Assembly (NCBI GenBank): GCA_023384675.1
Contig: JAHDVK010000014.1
Location: 85,183-149,182, forward strand
Direction: 5' to 3'
Origin: Bryobacteraceae bacterium
GTDB lineage: Bacteria; Acidobacteriota; Terriglobia; Bryobacterales; Bryobacteraceae
Length of the DNA: 64,000 nt
Positions 8,512-17,148 of the stretch are shown here, piece by piece. The notes below the pieces were generated by a model, which worked only from the letters and a program-made list of their open reading frames with translations, did no database searches and was not told the origin of the DNA. Position 1 is the first letter of the stretch; every line of letters starts with the position of its first letter. The position numbers and the translations under genes are program-made.

Positions 8512-9726
8512 ATGGAAACGGTACAAGTCCAGCCGCCGGAACAGGCTTCAGCGCCGTCCCCGCTGAAGCCCTCCCGGAGTGCGGCCGGCATCCTGGCCAG
8601 CTTCATCCTCATCGTCTTCGTTCTCTACGTCGGGCGCCTTTTCTTCATCACCCTCGTCACCGCGGTCCTGCTCGCCTTCATCCTCGAGCCACTGGTCGGT
8701 TTCTTCATGCGCTTCAAGGCGCCGCGCGGCGCGGCCAGTTTCCTTGCCTGCACGGTGATGCTCATCTCGCTTTACCTGGCGGCTCTCGGTGCCTGGTCGC
8801 AAACCGTCGGTTTCCTGGAATCGCTGCCGACCTACACGCAGCGCATCACCAATCTCGTCGATTCAGCCACCGTTCGGCTCGAAGAAGCCGAAAAGGCTAT
8901 GCGCGACCTCCTCGTTCCCCAGCGCGTCCGTGACGCCGAAATCGCTGCCCAGAAGGCCAGAGAAGAGGCGGAAGCCGCGCGCAAGGCCGCCGCCAAGCGC
9001 CGCCGGCCCGTAGTCGAGCCGCCTCTGCCCCTGCCCGAAGAGCCCCAAATCCAGGAAGTCCGCATCCGCGAGGATAAATCGGTCTTCGTCAACACGATTT
9101 ATACCTATATCCGCGGCTTTTACGACGTGCTCCTGATGGCTTCGTTCGTGCCGTTTCTCGTCTATTTTTTCCTCAGCTGGCGTGACCACTTCCGCCGTAG
9201 CCTGATGAACCTGGTGGAGGGCGAAAAGCGCGATATGATTCAACGCGCATGGGAGGGCATTGCGAACGTCGCCCGCGCTTACGTCGTCGGCAACTTCCTG
9301 CTCGGCATCTTGTTGTCGGTCGTAAGCGCCCTGTTCTTCTGGTTCGTCAATATCCCCTACTGGCAGGTGATGGGCCCGGTGAGCGGCTTCCTCAGCCTGA
9401 TCCCCTATCTCGGCCTGCCGCTCGCTATTCTGCCGCCTGTCGTCGCGGCGCTGCCGGTTTACACGGGCTGGACCGCCTACATCGTCATCGGAGCCGTGGT
9501 GGCGCTGCTGCACATGATCGCGTTGAACCTCCTTTATCCCAAGCTCGTCGGTGGCCGCGTCCATCTCAACCCCCTGGTGGTGACCATCGCCCTGATGCTG
9601 TGGTACCTGCTGTGGGGCGGCGCCGGACTCGTACTTGCCATCCCCATTACCGCCGGGATGAAGGCCGTTTTCGACAATATCCCCAGCTTGCGCGGCTATG
9701 GGCGTCTGTTCGGCGAAGGCGACTGA
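8512..9726 (+). CDS. AI-2E/TqsA-family membrane transporter
   Basis: A 404-residue inner-membrane protein of the AI-2 exporter superfamily (UPF0118/PerM). Hydrophobic helices occur at about residues 25-75 and 83-100, then near 205-225 and 255-385. Helices at the C-terminal end carry the family pattern PVSGFLSLIPYLGLPLAILPPVVAAL and LLYPKLVGGRVHLNPLVV. Residues about 125-185 form a long charged stretch with alanine- and lysine-rich helix (AQKAREEAEAARKAAAKRR), unusually long for the cytoplasmic loop. Substrate assignments in this family are unreliable; export of AI-2, sodium or other solutes has been reported for relatives. A GGCGCA/TGCGCC hairpin lies in its leader at 8465-8484. Confidence 0.88.
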   Translation: METVQVQPPEQASAPSPLKPSRSAAGILASFILIVFVLYVGRLFFITLVTAVLLAFILEPLVGFFMRFKAPRGAASFLACTVMLISLYLAALGAWSQTVGFLESLPTYTQRITNLVDSATVRLEEAEKAMRDLLVPQRVRDAEIAAQKAREEAEAARKAAAKRRRPVVEPPLPLPEEPQIQEVRIREDKSVFVNTIYTYIRGFYDVLLMASFVPFLVYFFLSWRDHFRRSLMNLVEGEKRDMIQRAWEGIANVARAYVVGNFLLGILLSVVSALFFWFVNIPYWQVMGPVSGFLSLIPYLGLPLAILPPVVAALPVYTGWTAYIVIGAVVALLHMIALNLLYPKLVGGRVHLNPLVVTIALMLWYLLWGGAGLVLAIPITAGMKAVFDNIPSLRGYGRLFGEGD

Positions 9727-9740
9727 ATGCCGCCGCTTGC

Positions 9741-9746
9741 TACACT
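9741..9746 (+). promoter_or_regulatory. TACACT -10-like box
   Basis: TACACT lies 13 bases before the ATG at 9760, so a transcript would have a leader of only about 7 bases. It supports the 9760 start over an in-frame ATG at 9727, which lies upstream of the box. Confidence 0.35.
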
Positions 9747-9759
9747 GGCGGGAACCGCC

Positions 9760-10665
9760 ATGCTCCGCCGTCACTTTCTCGCCACACCCCTCGCCTTGAG
9801 CGCCGCTCCCGCGCGCATCGGCTGGTCCCGCTTGAGCCTGTTGACCGACGAAATCGCCCGCTCGCCTGAGGAAGCCATCGCCTTCGCCCACCAGTACAAG
9901 GTGCAATGGGTGGAACTGCGCGGCGTTCCCGGCGCCCGCCGTTCCTACTGGGAAATGGAGCCGGATGAACTGCGCGCCGCCGTTCAAACATTCAAGGATG
10001 CCAATCTCCGCGTATCCTTCCTCAATACGTCCATGCTGAAGTACGATCTGCCCGGCACGCAGCCTATCCTGCGCGGTGATCCGCCCCCCGAAGCTCTCGA
10101 GCGCCGCCGCAAGGCCGGCGAGGCCCGCTTCGCCAACCGCATGGAAGAATTGCGCAAAGCCATCCGGGCCGCCCACGCCTTTGAAGTCGATAAGATCCGC
10201 GTCTTCACCTTCACGCGCACCGCCGAGCCGGAAACGCTCTTCGCGCGCATCGCCGAAATCCTCGAACCCATGGCCCGGCTCGCCGAGAGCGAGGGCGTTC
10301 AACTGCTCGTCGAAAACGAAGGCTCGTGCAACGTCTGCCACTGCCATGAGCTCGCCGAAATCTGTAAACTTGTGCCCTCAAAGGCTTTCGGCATCAACTG
10401 GGATCCGGTGAATGAGATGAACCGCGAGGGAAAACCCTTCCCCGAGGGCTACGCTCTGCTGCCCAAGCGCCGTCTGCACAACGTCCAGATGAAAGCCCGT
10501 GCGCTGGTCATCGGCCCGGACTTCCTCGACTGGGCCGCCATCTTCCGCGCGCTCGAAAACGATGCATATTCGGGCAAAATCGGGCTCGAAACGCACGTTT
10601 TTGACGGTACTTTGATCGAAAAATCGCATCTCTCCATGGCGAAGCTGAAGGAACTGCTGGCATGA
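9760..10665 (+). CDS. Exported sugar phosphate isomerase/epimerase-like TIM barrel
   Basis: A 301-residue protein of the AP-endonuclease-2/xylose-isomerase-like TIM-barrel superfamily. It begins MLRRHFLATPLALSAAPA, a short twin-arginine-like leader. The body shows LSLLTDEIARSPEEAIAFA, KVQWVELRGVPG, VQLLVENEGSCNVCHCHE, FGINWDPVNEMN and IGLETHVFDGT, which supply the acidic and histidine metal ligands expected at the barrel mouth. Such proteins act on sugars or inositol derivatives and commonly neighbour exported oxidoreductases in this phylum. An upstream in-frame ATG at 9727 exists but lacks the leader pattern. It overlaps the next gene by four bases. Confidence 0.82.
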   Translation: MLRRHFLATPLALSAAPARIGWSRLSLLTDEIARSPEEAIAFAHQYKVQWVELRGVPGARRSYWEMEPDELRAAVQTFKDANLRVSFLNTSMLKYDLPGTQPILRGDPPPEALERRRKAGEARFANRMEELRKAIRAAHAFEVDKIRVFTFTRTAEPETLFARIAEILEPMARLAESEGVQLLVENEGSCNVCHCHELAEICKLVPSKAFGINWDPVNEMNREGKPFPEGYALLPKRRLHNVQMKARALVIGPDFLDWAAIFRALENDAYSGKIGLETHVFDGTLIEKSHLSMAKLKELLA

Positions 10666-11150
10666 CCCCGGGCCGCTATATCGCCATCGGACTTGCGCTG
10701 GCTACCGCGCTCGCCGGCCTTTGGCTGATGCTCAGCGGCCGCACGGTGGCACGGCTCGACGGAGGCATCCTGCAAGTGCGTTCCGTTGCAACAGATACGC
10801 GGGCTCAAGTGGTGATCCTCGACGTGCGCGTCAGCAACCCGGGCCGGGCGCTCTTCATGGTGAAAAGCGTGAGCGTGCTGATCGAGGACGCCGAAGGCAC
10901 GCTGCTAGAAGCCGAAGCCGCGGCCGAGCCAGACATCGACCGGCTGCTGGATTATCACAAACTGCTGGGGCCGCGCTACAATCCGACGCTCAAGTCGCGG
11001 CAGCGCATCGAGCCGGGGCAGACCTCGGATTACACCATCGCGGGGGCGTTTCTGCTGACCGAAGCTGAACTTGCCCAGCGGCGTTCGCTGCGCGTTCGGA
11101 TCGTCGATGTGGACGGCGCGCAAGCCGACCTCGGAATGCAGAAGCGCTAA
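10662..11150 (+). CDS. Small membrane-anchored protein, LEA2-like beta domain (uncharacterised)
   Basis: A 162-residue protein with an N-terminal membrane anchor (IAIGLALATALAGLWLML, residues 7-24) and a beta-rich exported domain. The pattern VVILDVRVSNPGRALFMVKSVSVLIED, ending in RIEPGQTSDYTIAG, resembles the LEA-2/WHy fold, which has a conserved VxNP turn; this is a suggestion only. It is coupled to the upstream TIM-barrel gene by an ATGA overlap. Its stop overlaps the stop of the convergent c-di-GMP gene by four bases (TAA/TAG at 11147-11150). Confidence 0.75.
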   Translation: MTPGRYIAIGLALATALAGLWLMLSGRTVARLDGGILQVRSVATDTRAQVVILDVRVSNPGRALFMVKSVSVLIEDAEGTLLEAEAAAEPDIDRLLDYHKLLGPRYNPTLKSRQRIEPGQTSDYTIAGAFLLTEAELAQRRSLRVRIVDVDGAQADLGMQKR

Positions 11151-13528
11151 ACCAGAGGGTAGATGGCGTGGGCCGTGTCCGCGGGCACCAGCGTCCTGCT
11201 TTTGTGCATTCGCTTGTTCGCGTACATCCGTTCGTCGGCCCGGGCCAGGAGTTCGTCCGGAGTCACGCCGTCGGCGGGCGAGAAGGCCACGCCGATGCTG
11301 AGCGAGACGGCCGAATGCCCGCAGACTTTGCGGCCCGCTTCGATGACGGCAAGGCCGAAGCTGTGGACACGGTCATGAATCGGCTCCTCTCCGATGCCCG
11401 GCAACAGGATCACGAATTCATCGCCGCCCATCCGGGCGACAAAGTCGTACTCGCGGCACCGTTCACGTAATCCAGCCGCCACCGCTTGCAGAACCTCGTT
11501 GCCCGCGAGATGGCCGTAGGTATCGTTCACCGCTTTGAAGCCGTCCAAATCGCAAACGAGCACGGCCAGCCGCTTGCCCGCGCGGGCGTTACGGGCGATC
11601 TCCTGTTGCAGATGCAGGTAGAGCGCGGCGGCATTGGGCAGTCCGGTGAGTGCGTCCTGCGTGGCGAGTTCTTCAGCCTGCTGGTACTTCTTAGCCGAAT
11701 CGAGCCACGAGGCGAGGCGGGGCGCGAAGGCGGCTGCCAGCCGGGCGTGCCGCCCTTCGAAAGGCGCGGCTCCGGAGCCGTAGACAGTGAAGACTCCCAG
11801 AGCTCCCTGGTCGCTTACGAAAGGAACGGCGAGCGCTGTCTGGCCGCGCGGGAAGCCCTCGGGCGTGCTGTCCAACAAGGCAAGTTCAGCCGCGGCGGGC
11901 GCATTTACGATGGCCCGCCGCCGCATCGCGGCCCGGCCGGAAACGCCCTCGCCCCGCGGAAGGACCGCGCCCAGAAGGTGTTTACTGCCGGCGCCCAGCG
12001 CCAGTGTCGCGTGTAACCGCCCATCCCGTTCAAGCCAAAGCGCCGCGGAATGGAACGGCAGGATCATGGGGAGCCGTTCCTCGAGCGATTTCACGATGTG
12101 CCCGATATCAAACGAGCTGTCGAGCTGCCGGATCAACTCCTGGATCTGCTGCTCCTCGCGGTGCGCGTCGTTCACGGCATGGACGAATTCCAGGGAGTTT
12201 GGAGGCTGATGGTTGCCGACCTGGAGGAGGATCTCCAACTCCTTGTAGTGGCCGCGCAGCGCTTCCACGACCTCGGGATCGTAGGCGGCGCCCGCCTCGC
12301 GGAGGATCACTTCCACGGCCTGCCTCAGCGGGAGTGCGCGCCGGTACTTGCGTTCGCTCATCAACCCGTCGAGCGCATCCACAACGGCGAGCACCCTGGC
12401 GCCAAGCGGGATCTGCTCTCCCGCGATCCCGTCGGGATAGCCGGCGCCGTCCCATCGCTCGTGATGGGCCCGGATCAATGGGGCGACCGGATAGGGGAAT
12501 CGGGCGCGCTCCACGATTTCCGCCCCGACCACCGGGTGCAGCCGCAGACGTTCAAGCTCTTCAGGTTCCAGGCGTCCGGGCTTGGAAAGAATATAGTCCG
12601 GCACGGCAAGTTTGCCGATGTCGTGCAGCAAGGCGGCGAGATCGAGCGCCTTCAATTCGTCTTCGCTCAACTCGAGGGATTCACCCAGGAGGCGCGCGGT
12701 CACGCCGATCCGGTGCAGGTTCGGTCTTCCTCCGCTCTCGCGAGCCTCCACCGCCAACGCCAATGCTTCCAGCATCTCCTTCTGCAGAGCGGTCACTTCT
12801 TTCGCCTGCCGCTGGACGACCTCCACCTTCATCAGGTGAGCCTGGAAGGCCCTCGACAGCAGGACGAACAGCGGCATGCCGAACGCGGCTACCAGCCACA
12901 CCTGTGAGGGTTCCACCGCCAGCAACAGACCGGCGAGCGCCGCGCCCGCCAGGTGGTAGGGCACCGACCACAAGGCGCGCTCGCGCCACACGGTCAGCAT
13001 CCGCGTACGCTCCGCCAGCGACGCCGCGGCCGCGCGCGGCAATTGCACGCAGGCAAACATAGCCAGGGCCGCCACGGGAAGGCCCGCGGCCAGGCCTTTG
13101 CCCGACTCCCCACCGGTCACCAACTCGAAGGCCGCCGAGCCGGCCTGCACCGCGAGTGCGCCCAGCGCGGCGCGGAAGGCAGTCTCCACCGACACCAGTT
13201 CACACTCGCCGCTCTGGCTCTGGCGCCATGCCTTGACGATCGTCGCGATCACCGCGACCACTAAGGCGGCCTTCACGCCATGACCCACCATGACGACCAG
13301 CACACAGACCCATTCGACCGAAAAAACGCCTGCCGGCGATGGGAAACCAACTCGCAGCCATGCCACCAGAGCGGTCAAGAGAAGCCACGTGCCTACCGCC
13401 AGCCAGCTATCGGCCGGGGGACCCACCACGACCGACGGCAAGCTCGCCAGGGCGGCAACGATAAAGTAGGCCTGGAAGACCAGTGATCGAGTGGGGAGGC
13501 TGGTACCGGGCTGTGCAGCGGCAGTCAT
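11147..13528 (-). CDS. Membrane HD-GYP / GAF / GGDEF cyclic di-GMP protein
   Basis: A 793-residue two-output c-di-GMP protein. Residues 15-225 hold six to eight hydrophobic helices, a membrane sensor of unknown type. An HD-GYP phosphodiesterase domain follows at about 255-430 with His302-Asp303 (LHDIGKLAVPD) and HHERWDGAGYP at 355-365. A GAF-like domain spans about 460-605. A GGDEF cyclase domain spans about 620-775 with GGDEF at 701-705 and an inhibitory RxxD site (Arg692-Asp695) five residues earlier. Both catalytic signatures look intact, so it could both make and degrade the messenger, switched by membrane and GAF inputs. It is convergent with the preceding gene and transcribed alone. Confidence 0.92.
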   Translation of the reverse strand: MTAAAQPGTSLPTRSLVFQAYFIVAALASLPSVVVGPPADSWLAVGTWLLLTALVAWLRVGFPSPAGVFSVEWVCVLVVMVGHGVKAALVVAVIATIVKAWRQSQSGECELVSVETAFRAALGALAVQAGSAAFELVTGGESGKGLAAGLPVAALAMFACVQLPRAAAASLAERTRMLTVWRERALWSVPYHLAGAALAGLLLAVEPSQVWLVAAFGMPLFVLLSRAFQAHLMKVEVVQRQAKEVTALQKEMLEALALAVEARESGGRPNLHRIGVTARLLGESLELSEDELKALDLAALLHDIGKLAVPDYILSKPGRLEPEELERLRLHPVVGAEIVERARFPYPVAPLIRAHHERWDGAGYPDGIAGEQIPLGARVLAVVDALDGLMSERKYRRALPLRQAVEVILREAGAAYDPEVVEALRGHYKELEILLQVGNHQPPNSLEFVHAVNDAHREEQQIQELIRQLDSSFDIGHIVKSLEERLPMILPFHSAALWLERDGRLHATLALGAGSKHLLGAVLPRGEGVSGRAAMRRRAIVNAPAAAELALLDSTPEGFPRGQTALAVPFVSDQGALGVFTVYGSGAAPFEGRHARLAAAFAPRLASWLDSAKKYQQAEELATQDALTGLPNAAALYLHLQQEIARNARAGKRLAVLVCDLDGFKAVNDTYGHLAGNEVLQAVAAGLRERCREYDFVARMGGDEFVILLPGIGEEPIHDRVHSFGLAVIEAGRKVCGHSAVSLSIGVAFSPADGVTPDELLARADERMYANKRMHKSRTLVPADTAHAIYPLV

Positions 13529-13724
13529 AGATCGTCCTGTGTGTCGAAATAGTATGCAGATTCAGCGCCACAGCCGCAGAGCCCGGTCGATGACGCCATA
13601 AAGTGTTGGTTCTTTGTGATTTATGTTACGAAGCGGAGGCCGGGCGGATGTTCGCGATGACCCTGCTGGTGCGCCAGATTGGCCCATCGGGGACATTCTG
13701 GCTCAAAAAGTAGCCCTCGGTGGC

Positions 13725-15044
13725 CTACTCCCCGGCCTCAAGCGACGCCCGGATTATCTCCTCGTCGTTGCGTATGACGATGTGGCGGTTGGCGTAAGCC
13801 GGGTGTACCCAGTTCACGGCCCCGGCCTCTCTCCGGTTGCCCGGATTCGATGTGGGCTTGATCAGCGCGGTCCGGGCAGTCTCCCGATACCCCGAGGGCG
13901 ACAGCCGGGCGATGATCAACTCGCCGCGGTCGTTGTTGATGAAGTATCGCGAACCATTCCGGACCATATGCGCCGCAGCCCAGCGCGCGCGCTCGCGGGT
14001 TACCTCCAGCGTCTCCCAGACCTGTTCGCCCGTCGAGACGCGCAGGCACCGCAAATGGCCGTATGCGCAAATACCGTAGACATAGTCTCCGTCGATCATC
14101 GGATTGCCAGCCAGCGAGTGGAGCCCGTCGGGCTTGGTTTCGCTGTCGCTGCGGCCCCGCCAGAGCATGCGCGCCGCCGGCCTGGAATCGTCCAGGGCCA
14201 TCATCATCGAGCCGTTGAAAAACGACGAGATCAGCAAGCGCAGCCCCGACCACACAGGCGTCACCACGCTCGATCCCATGCTGGCGCGGAACGGCAACTC
14301 CCAGTGCAGCCGGCCCGACTCGGGATCGAGCGATGCCACGCCCTCGGGATGCCATTGAATCAGTTGGCGCCGCCCGCCCGCGGTGACCAGCATCGGCGCG
14401 CTGTAGCCGGGTTCGAAGTTCGAGGACAGCGCCCTCCACAGTACCCTCCCGGTCAGCTTGTCGAAGGCCATCACCTTGGAATCGCCCTCCCCGCCCGCTA
14501 ATGCAATGAGCCGGGGACCATCCACGAGCGGTGCGGCGCTCATGCCCCAAACCGGCACTTCTGTGCCGAAATCCTTCACAAAATCCCGCTCCCAGACGAG
14601 TTTGCCATCCGCTGCGCGCAGGCACACCAGCCGGCCCATCGCGCCAAAGAAATAGACGCGGTCCCCGTCCACGGCCGGCGTGGCGCGCGGACCCGTGGCG
14701 TAGGTGGTGGCGAGGCCCGTGTAGTTGACCTTCCATTCGTGGCTCCAGAGCAACCGCCCGGTGAGTTCATCCAGGGCAAGCGCGCGTTCCACGCCGTGAG
14801 GCCGCTGGGTGTACTGGAAATCGGCGACAAACACACGCCCGGCGGCGACAGCCGGCCCGCTAAAACCGCTGCGCACCGGAACCCGCCACTGAACCTTTAG
14901 CCCATCAGACGGAAAACTCTCCAGAATCCCGTCCTCATTCCAGTCGCCGTCCCGGTGTTCGCCGCGCCAGCCGGGCCAGTCTGCCGCGTTGACGGCCCAG
15001 GCGAAGGCCAGCCAGCCGCAAATCGCCGCATATCTCCACTTCAT
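13725..15044 (-). CDS. Exported PQQ-like beta-propeller protein
   Basis: A 439-residue protein with a signal peptide (MKWRYAAICGWLAFAWAVNAADWPGWRG without the last residues) and repeated blades of the PQQ/quinoprotein type. Recurring motifs are GRVFVADF, DRVYFFGAMGRLVCLRAADGKLVWERDF, LTGRVLW, ESGRLHWELPF and VSTGEQVWETLE. The opening ADWPGWRGEHRDG is typical of outer-membrane-lineage PQQ-like proteins in Acidobacteria and Planctomycetes, where DWPxWRG precedes the propeller. No catalytic residues of true alcohol dehydrogenases are evident, so a scaffold or binding role is likelier than redox catalysis. It stands alone, in the same direction as the c-di-GMP gene and about 200 bases before it. 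Confidence 0.85.
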   Translation of the reverse strand: MKWRYAAICGWLAFAWAVNAADWPGWRGEHRDGDWNEDGILESFPSDGLKVQWRVPVRSGFSGPAVAAGRVFVADFQYTQRPHGVERALALDELTGRLLWSHEWKVNYTGLATTYATGPRATPAVDGDRVYFFGAMGRLVCLRAADGKLVWERDFVKDFGTEVPVWGMSAAPLVDGPRLIALAGGEGDSKVMAFDKLTGRVLWRALSSNFEPGYSAPMLVTAGGRRQLIQWHPEGVASLDPESGRLHWELPFRASMGSSVVTPVWSGLRLLISSFFNGSMMMALDDSRPAARMLWRGRSDSETKPDGLHSLAGNPMIDGDYVYGICAYGHLRCLRVSTGEQVWETLEVTRERARWAAAHMVRNGSRYFINNDRGELIIARLSPSGYRETARTALIKPTSNPGNRREAGAVNWVHPAYANRHIVIRNDEEIIRASLEAGE

Positions 15045-15176
15045 CTCCTAAACCTATCATCTTCAGCGTTTGGAGCATCGGCAGCCTACAGCAGGCGGCA
15101 TCAAACTCCGATAACCTGAAAGGGAGGCGCGTTGAGGCCCTCACCGGCCGGCCCTGCGAGAGCGGCAAGCTCCAGA

Positions 15177-15998
15177 ATGGTTGATATTCACTCTCATTTT
15201 CTTCCCGGCATCGACGACGGCGCCCGGGATGCGGCGGAATGCGCGGAGATGCTCAGGATCGCCGCGGCCAGCGGAACCACCCACCTGGTGGCGACGCCCC
15301 ATGCCGACTACCGATTTCATCACGACCCTGAAGTTGCCCGCCGCCTGCTCGACGAGGCCCGCCGCGCTGCGCCGCCCGGCCTGGACCTTACGCTCGGCTG
15401 CGATTTCCACCTGATGCAGGATAATATCGAGGCCGCCCGCGAGACGCCCCGGCAGTTCACTCTGAACAGCAGCCGGTATCTGCTTGTTGAGCTCTCCGAC
15501 ATGGTGATCTTTCCGAATACCGGCGAGCTGTTCGGAAGACTCGAAGAGGCCGGCCTGCGCGTCATCATTTCTCATCCTGAGCGGAATCCGCTCCTGCGTC
15601 AGCGCCCCAGCCTGCTGAGGGAGTGGGTGGACCAAGGACGGCTGCTCCAGGTCACCGCCTCCGCTCTCACCGGAGAGTGGGGAGCCGCCACCAGAAACTT
15701 CGCAAGGAAGCTGCTCGCCGAGGGGATGGTCCATTTCATTGCCAGTGACGCCCACGGAGCGCGAGGCCGCACGCCGCGGCTAGACCAGGCTCGCCGTTGG
15801 GTGGAACTATCCTATGGTGAGGATTTCGCTTTACGGCTTTTTGAGACGAACCCGCGCGCCGTGGTCGAAGATCGCAACCTGGATCCCCCCGAAGTGTTGA
15901 ATTGCAAACCAGTTGCAGTTAGGCAGCCGCTCTGGAGGCGCCTGCTTGGACCATTTGGTACAGCTTCGCCCACCCCTGCCGGAAGTCCAAAAACTTGA
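15177..15998 (+). CDS. CpsB/CapC-type PHP-domain tyrosine-protein phosphatase
   Basis: A 273-residue PHP-fold metalloenzyme like CpsB/YwqE, which dephosphorylates the tyrosine kinase controlling capsule or exopolysaccharide polymerisation. The first motif MVDIHSHFLPGIDDGARD supplies two metal histidines; TPHADYRFHHD, LGCDFHL, IISHPERNP and FIASDAHGARGR supply the remaining ligands. The ATG at 15177 starts exactly at the family N-terminus. A TTG at 15132, four bases after AGGGAGG, is an alternative that would add 15 residues. The C-terminal 30 residues are proline- and arginine-rich. No matching BY-kinase gene is in the window; the flippase downstream fits a polysaccharide context. Confidence 0.85.
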   Translation: MVDIHSHFLPGIDDGARDAAECAEMLRIAAASGTTHLVATPHADYRFHHDPEVARRLLDEARRAAPPGLDLTLGCDFHLMQDNIEAARETPRQFTLNSSRYLLVELSDMVIFPNTGELFGRLEEAGLRVIISHPERNPLLRQRPSLLREWVDQGRLLQVTASALTGEWGAATRNFARKLLAEGMVHFIASDAHGARGRTPRLDQARRWVELSYGEDFALRLFETNPRAVVEDRNLDPPEVLNCKPVAVRQPLWRRLLGPFGTASPTPAGSPKT

Positions 15999-16039
15999 TT
16001 CCTCAACGCTTTCTAACTCATCTTTCTATTAGTGAGACA

Positions 16040-16068
16040 TTGCCCGCAGCCCTCACACCCGCTAGAAT
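16040..16068 (+). promoter_or_regulatory. Sigma-70-like promoter of the desaturase gene
   Basis: TTGCCC (16040-16045) and TAGAAT (16063-16068) are separated by 17 bases. The expected start near 16075 leaves a leader of about 24 bases before the GTG at 16099. Confidence 0.6.
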
Positions 16069-16098
16069 AGTGCTAATCCCATCCAACTAGGATTGTTC

Positions 16099-16962
16099 GT
16101 GCAAACTGAATTGACTTCCCCCTACCGCCTCAGCAACGTCAACTGGGTGACCACCATCGCCCTTGTCATTTTTCACATCGGAGCCATCGCTTCGCTCTTC
16201 TTCGTCACGTGGCAGGCCGTGGCCGTTGCCGCTTTTCTTTATTGGCTTTGCATTGGTTGCGGAATCGGCATGGGCTATCACCGCCTTCATACGCATCGCT
16301 CCTATCGAGTGCCGCGCTGGCTCGAATACTGCCTCGCGGTTTGCGGCTCCATGACCCTCGAAGGTGGACCCATCTTCTGGGTCGCGACTCACCGCATCCA
16401 CCACCAGCGCTCCGACCAGGAAGGCGATCCCCATTCGCCGAACGATGGCGCCTGGTGGGCGCACATGAACTGGATCATCTTCGGACAGCCGAAGCACAAC
16501 AACACCGCGGCAATGGCGAAGTATGCGCCGGATCTGGCGCGCCAGCCCTTCTACCGCTGGCTGAACACCTATCACTACGTTCCGATCACCATCCTCGGCC
16601 TGGTGCTGCTGTACTTCGGCGGCCTGCCCATGATGCTGTGGGGCATCTGCACGCGAGTGGTGCTCGGACTGCACGCCACCTGGCTCGTGAACTCCGCCAC
16701 GCACATGTGGGGCGCGCGCCGTTTCGAGACCCGCGACATGAGCCGCAACAACTGGTGGGTGGCCATTCTGACCTTTGGCGAAGGCTGGCATAACAACCAC
16801 CATGCCCACCCGGCATCCTCGCGCCACGGCCTCGCCTGGTATGAGTTCGATCCTACCTGGCTGCAGATCCGGTTTCTGAAGACGATCGGCCTGGCCAAAA
16901 ACCTGGTGGTTGCCAAGCTTCCAGGCAAGAGCGATTCCGAAGCGGCGCGCGAAGCGGCCTAA
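16099..16962 (+). CDS. Acyl-CoA/acyl-lipid delta-9-type fatty acid desaturase
   Basis: A membrane di-iron desaturase of 287 residues that inserts a cis double bond in fatty acyl chains. The three histidine boxes are all present: HRLHTHR, HRIHHQRSD and, near the C-terminus, HNNHHAHPAS. Hydrophobic pairs flank the boxes (IALVIFHIGAIASLFFV; ITILGLVLLYFGGLPMML). The GTG at 16099 is chosen because AGGA ends six bases before it; the upstream TTG at 16093 touches that site directly. The short length lacking a cytochrome b5 domain fits bacterial stearoyl-CoA desaturase-like enzymes. It is probably monocistronic, with its own promoter at 16040-16068, and would adjust membrane fluidity. Confidence 0.9.
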   Translation: MQTELTSPYRLSNVNWVTTIALVIFHIGAIASLFFVTWQAVAVAAFLYWLCIGCGIGMGYHRLHTHRSYRVPRWLEYCLAVCGSMTLEGGPIFWVATHRIHHQRSDQEGDPHSPNDGAWWAHMNWIIFGQPKHNNTAAMAKYAPDLARQPFYRWLNTYHYVPITILGLVLLYFGGLPMMLWGICTRVVLGLHATWLVNSATHMWGARRFETRDMSRNNWWVAILTFGEGWHNNHHAHPASSRHGLAWYEFDPTWLQIRFLKTIGLAKNLVVAKLPGKSDSEAAREAA

Positions 16963-17148
16963 TCCGTTCGCGCCCTTGCGCTTGGCGCTTGATTTATCCT
17001 TCCAGAGTCCGGTAGCCTGCGTGGGGAGGGCTAGACGCATGGCTCCCGGCAGGCTTATGGGTTCCTCCCTCTCACGGGTCCGCGGCGGAATCTCCGGCAC
17101 TGGCACCGCCCGCCGGACGCCGTTTCAGCGGACGGTTGTGGCGACGTC

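Noticed and set aside
13623..14501. 292-codon plus-strand frame opposite the PQQ-like gene
   Set aside because: It is antisense to a clear beta-propeller with signal peptide and has no domain signature.
16963..17148. Possible structured RNA in the 186-base gap before the flippase
   Set aside because: Some GC-rich dyads are present but no match to SRP, RNase P, tmRNA or a riboswitch was seen, and no promoter is clear.
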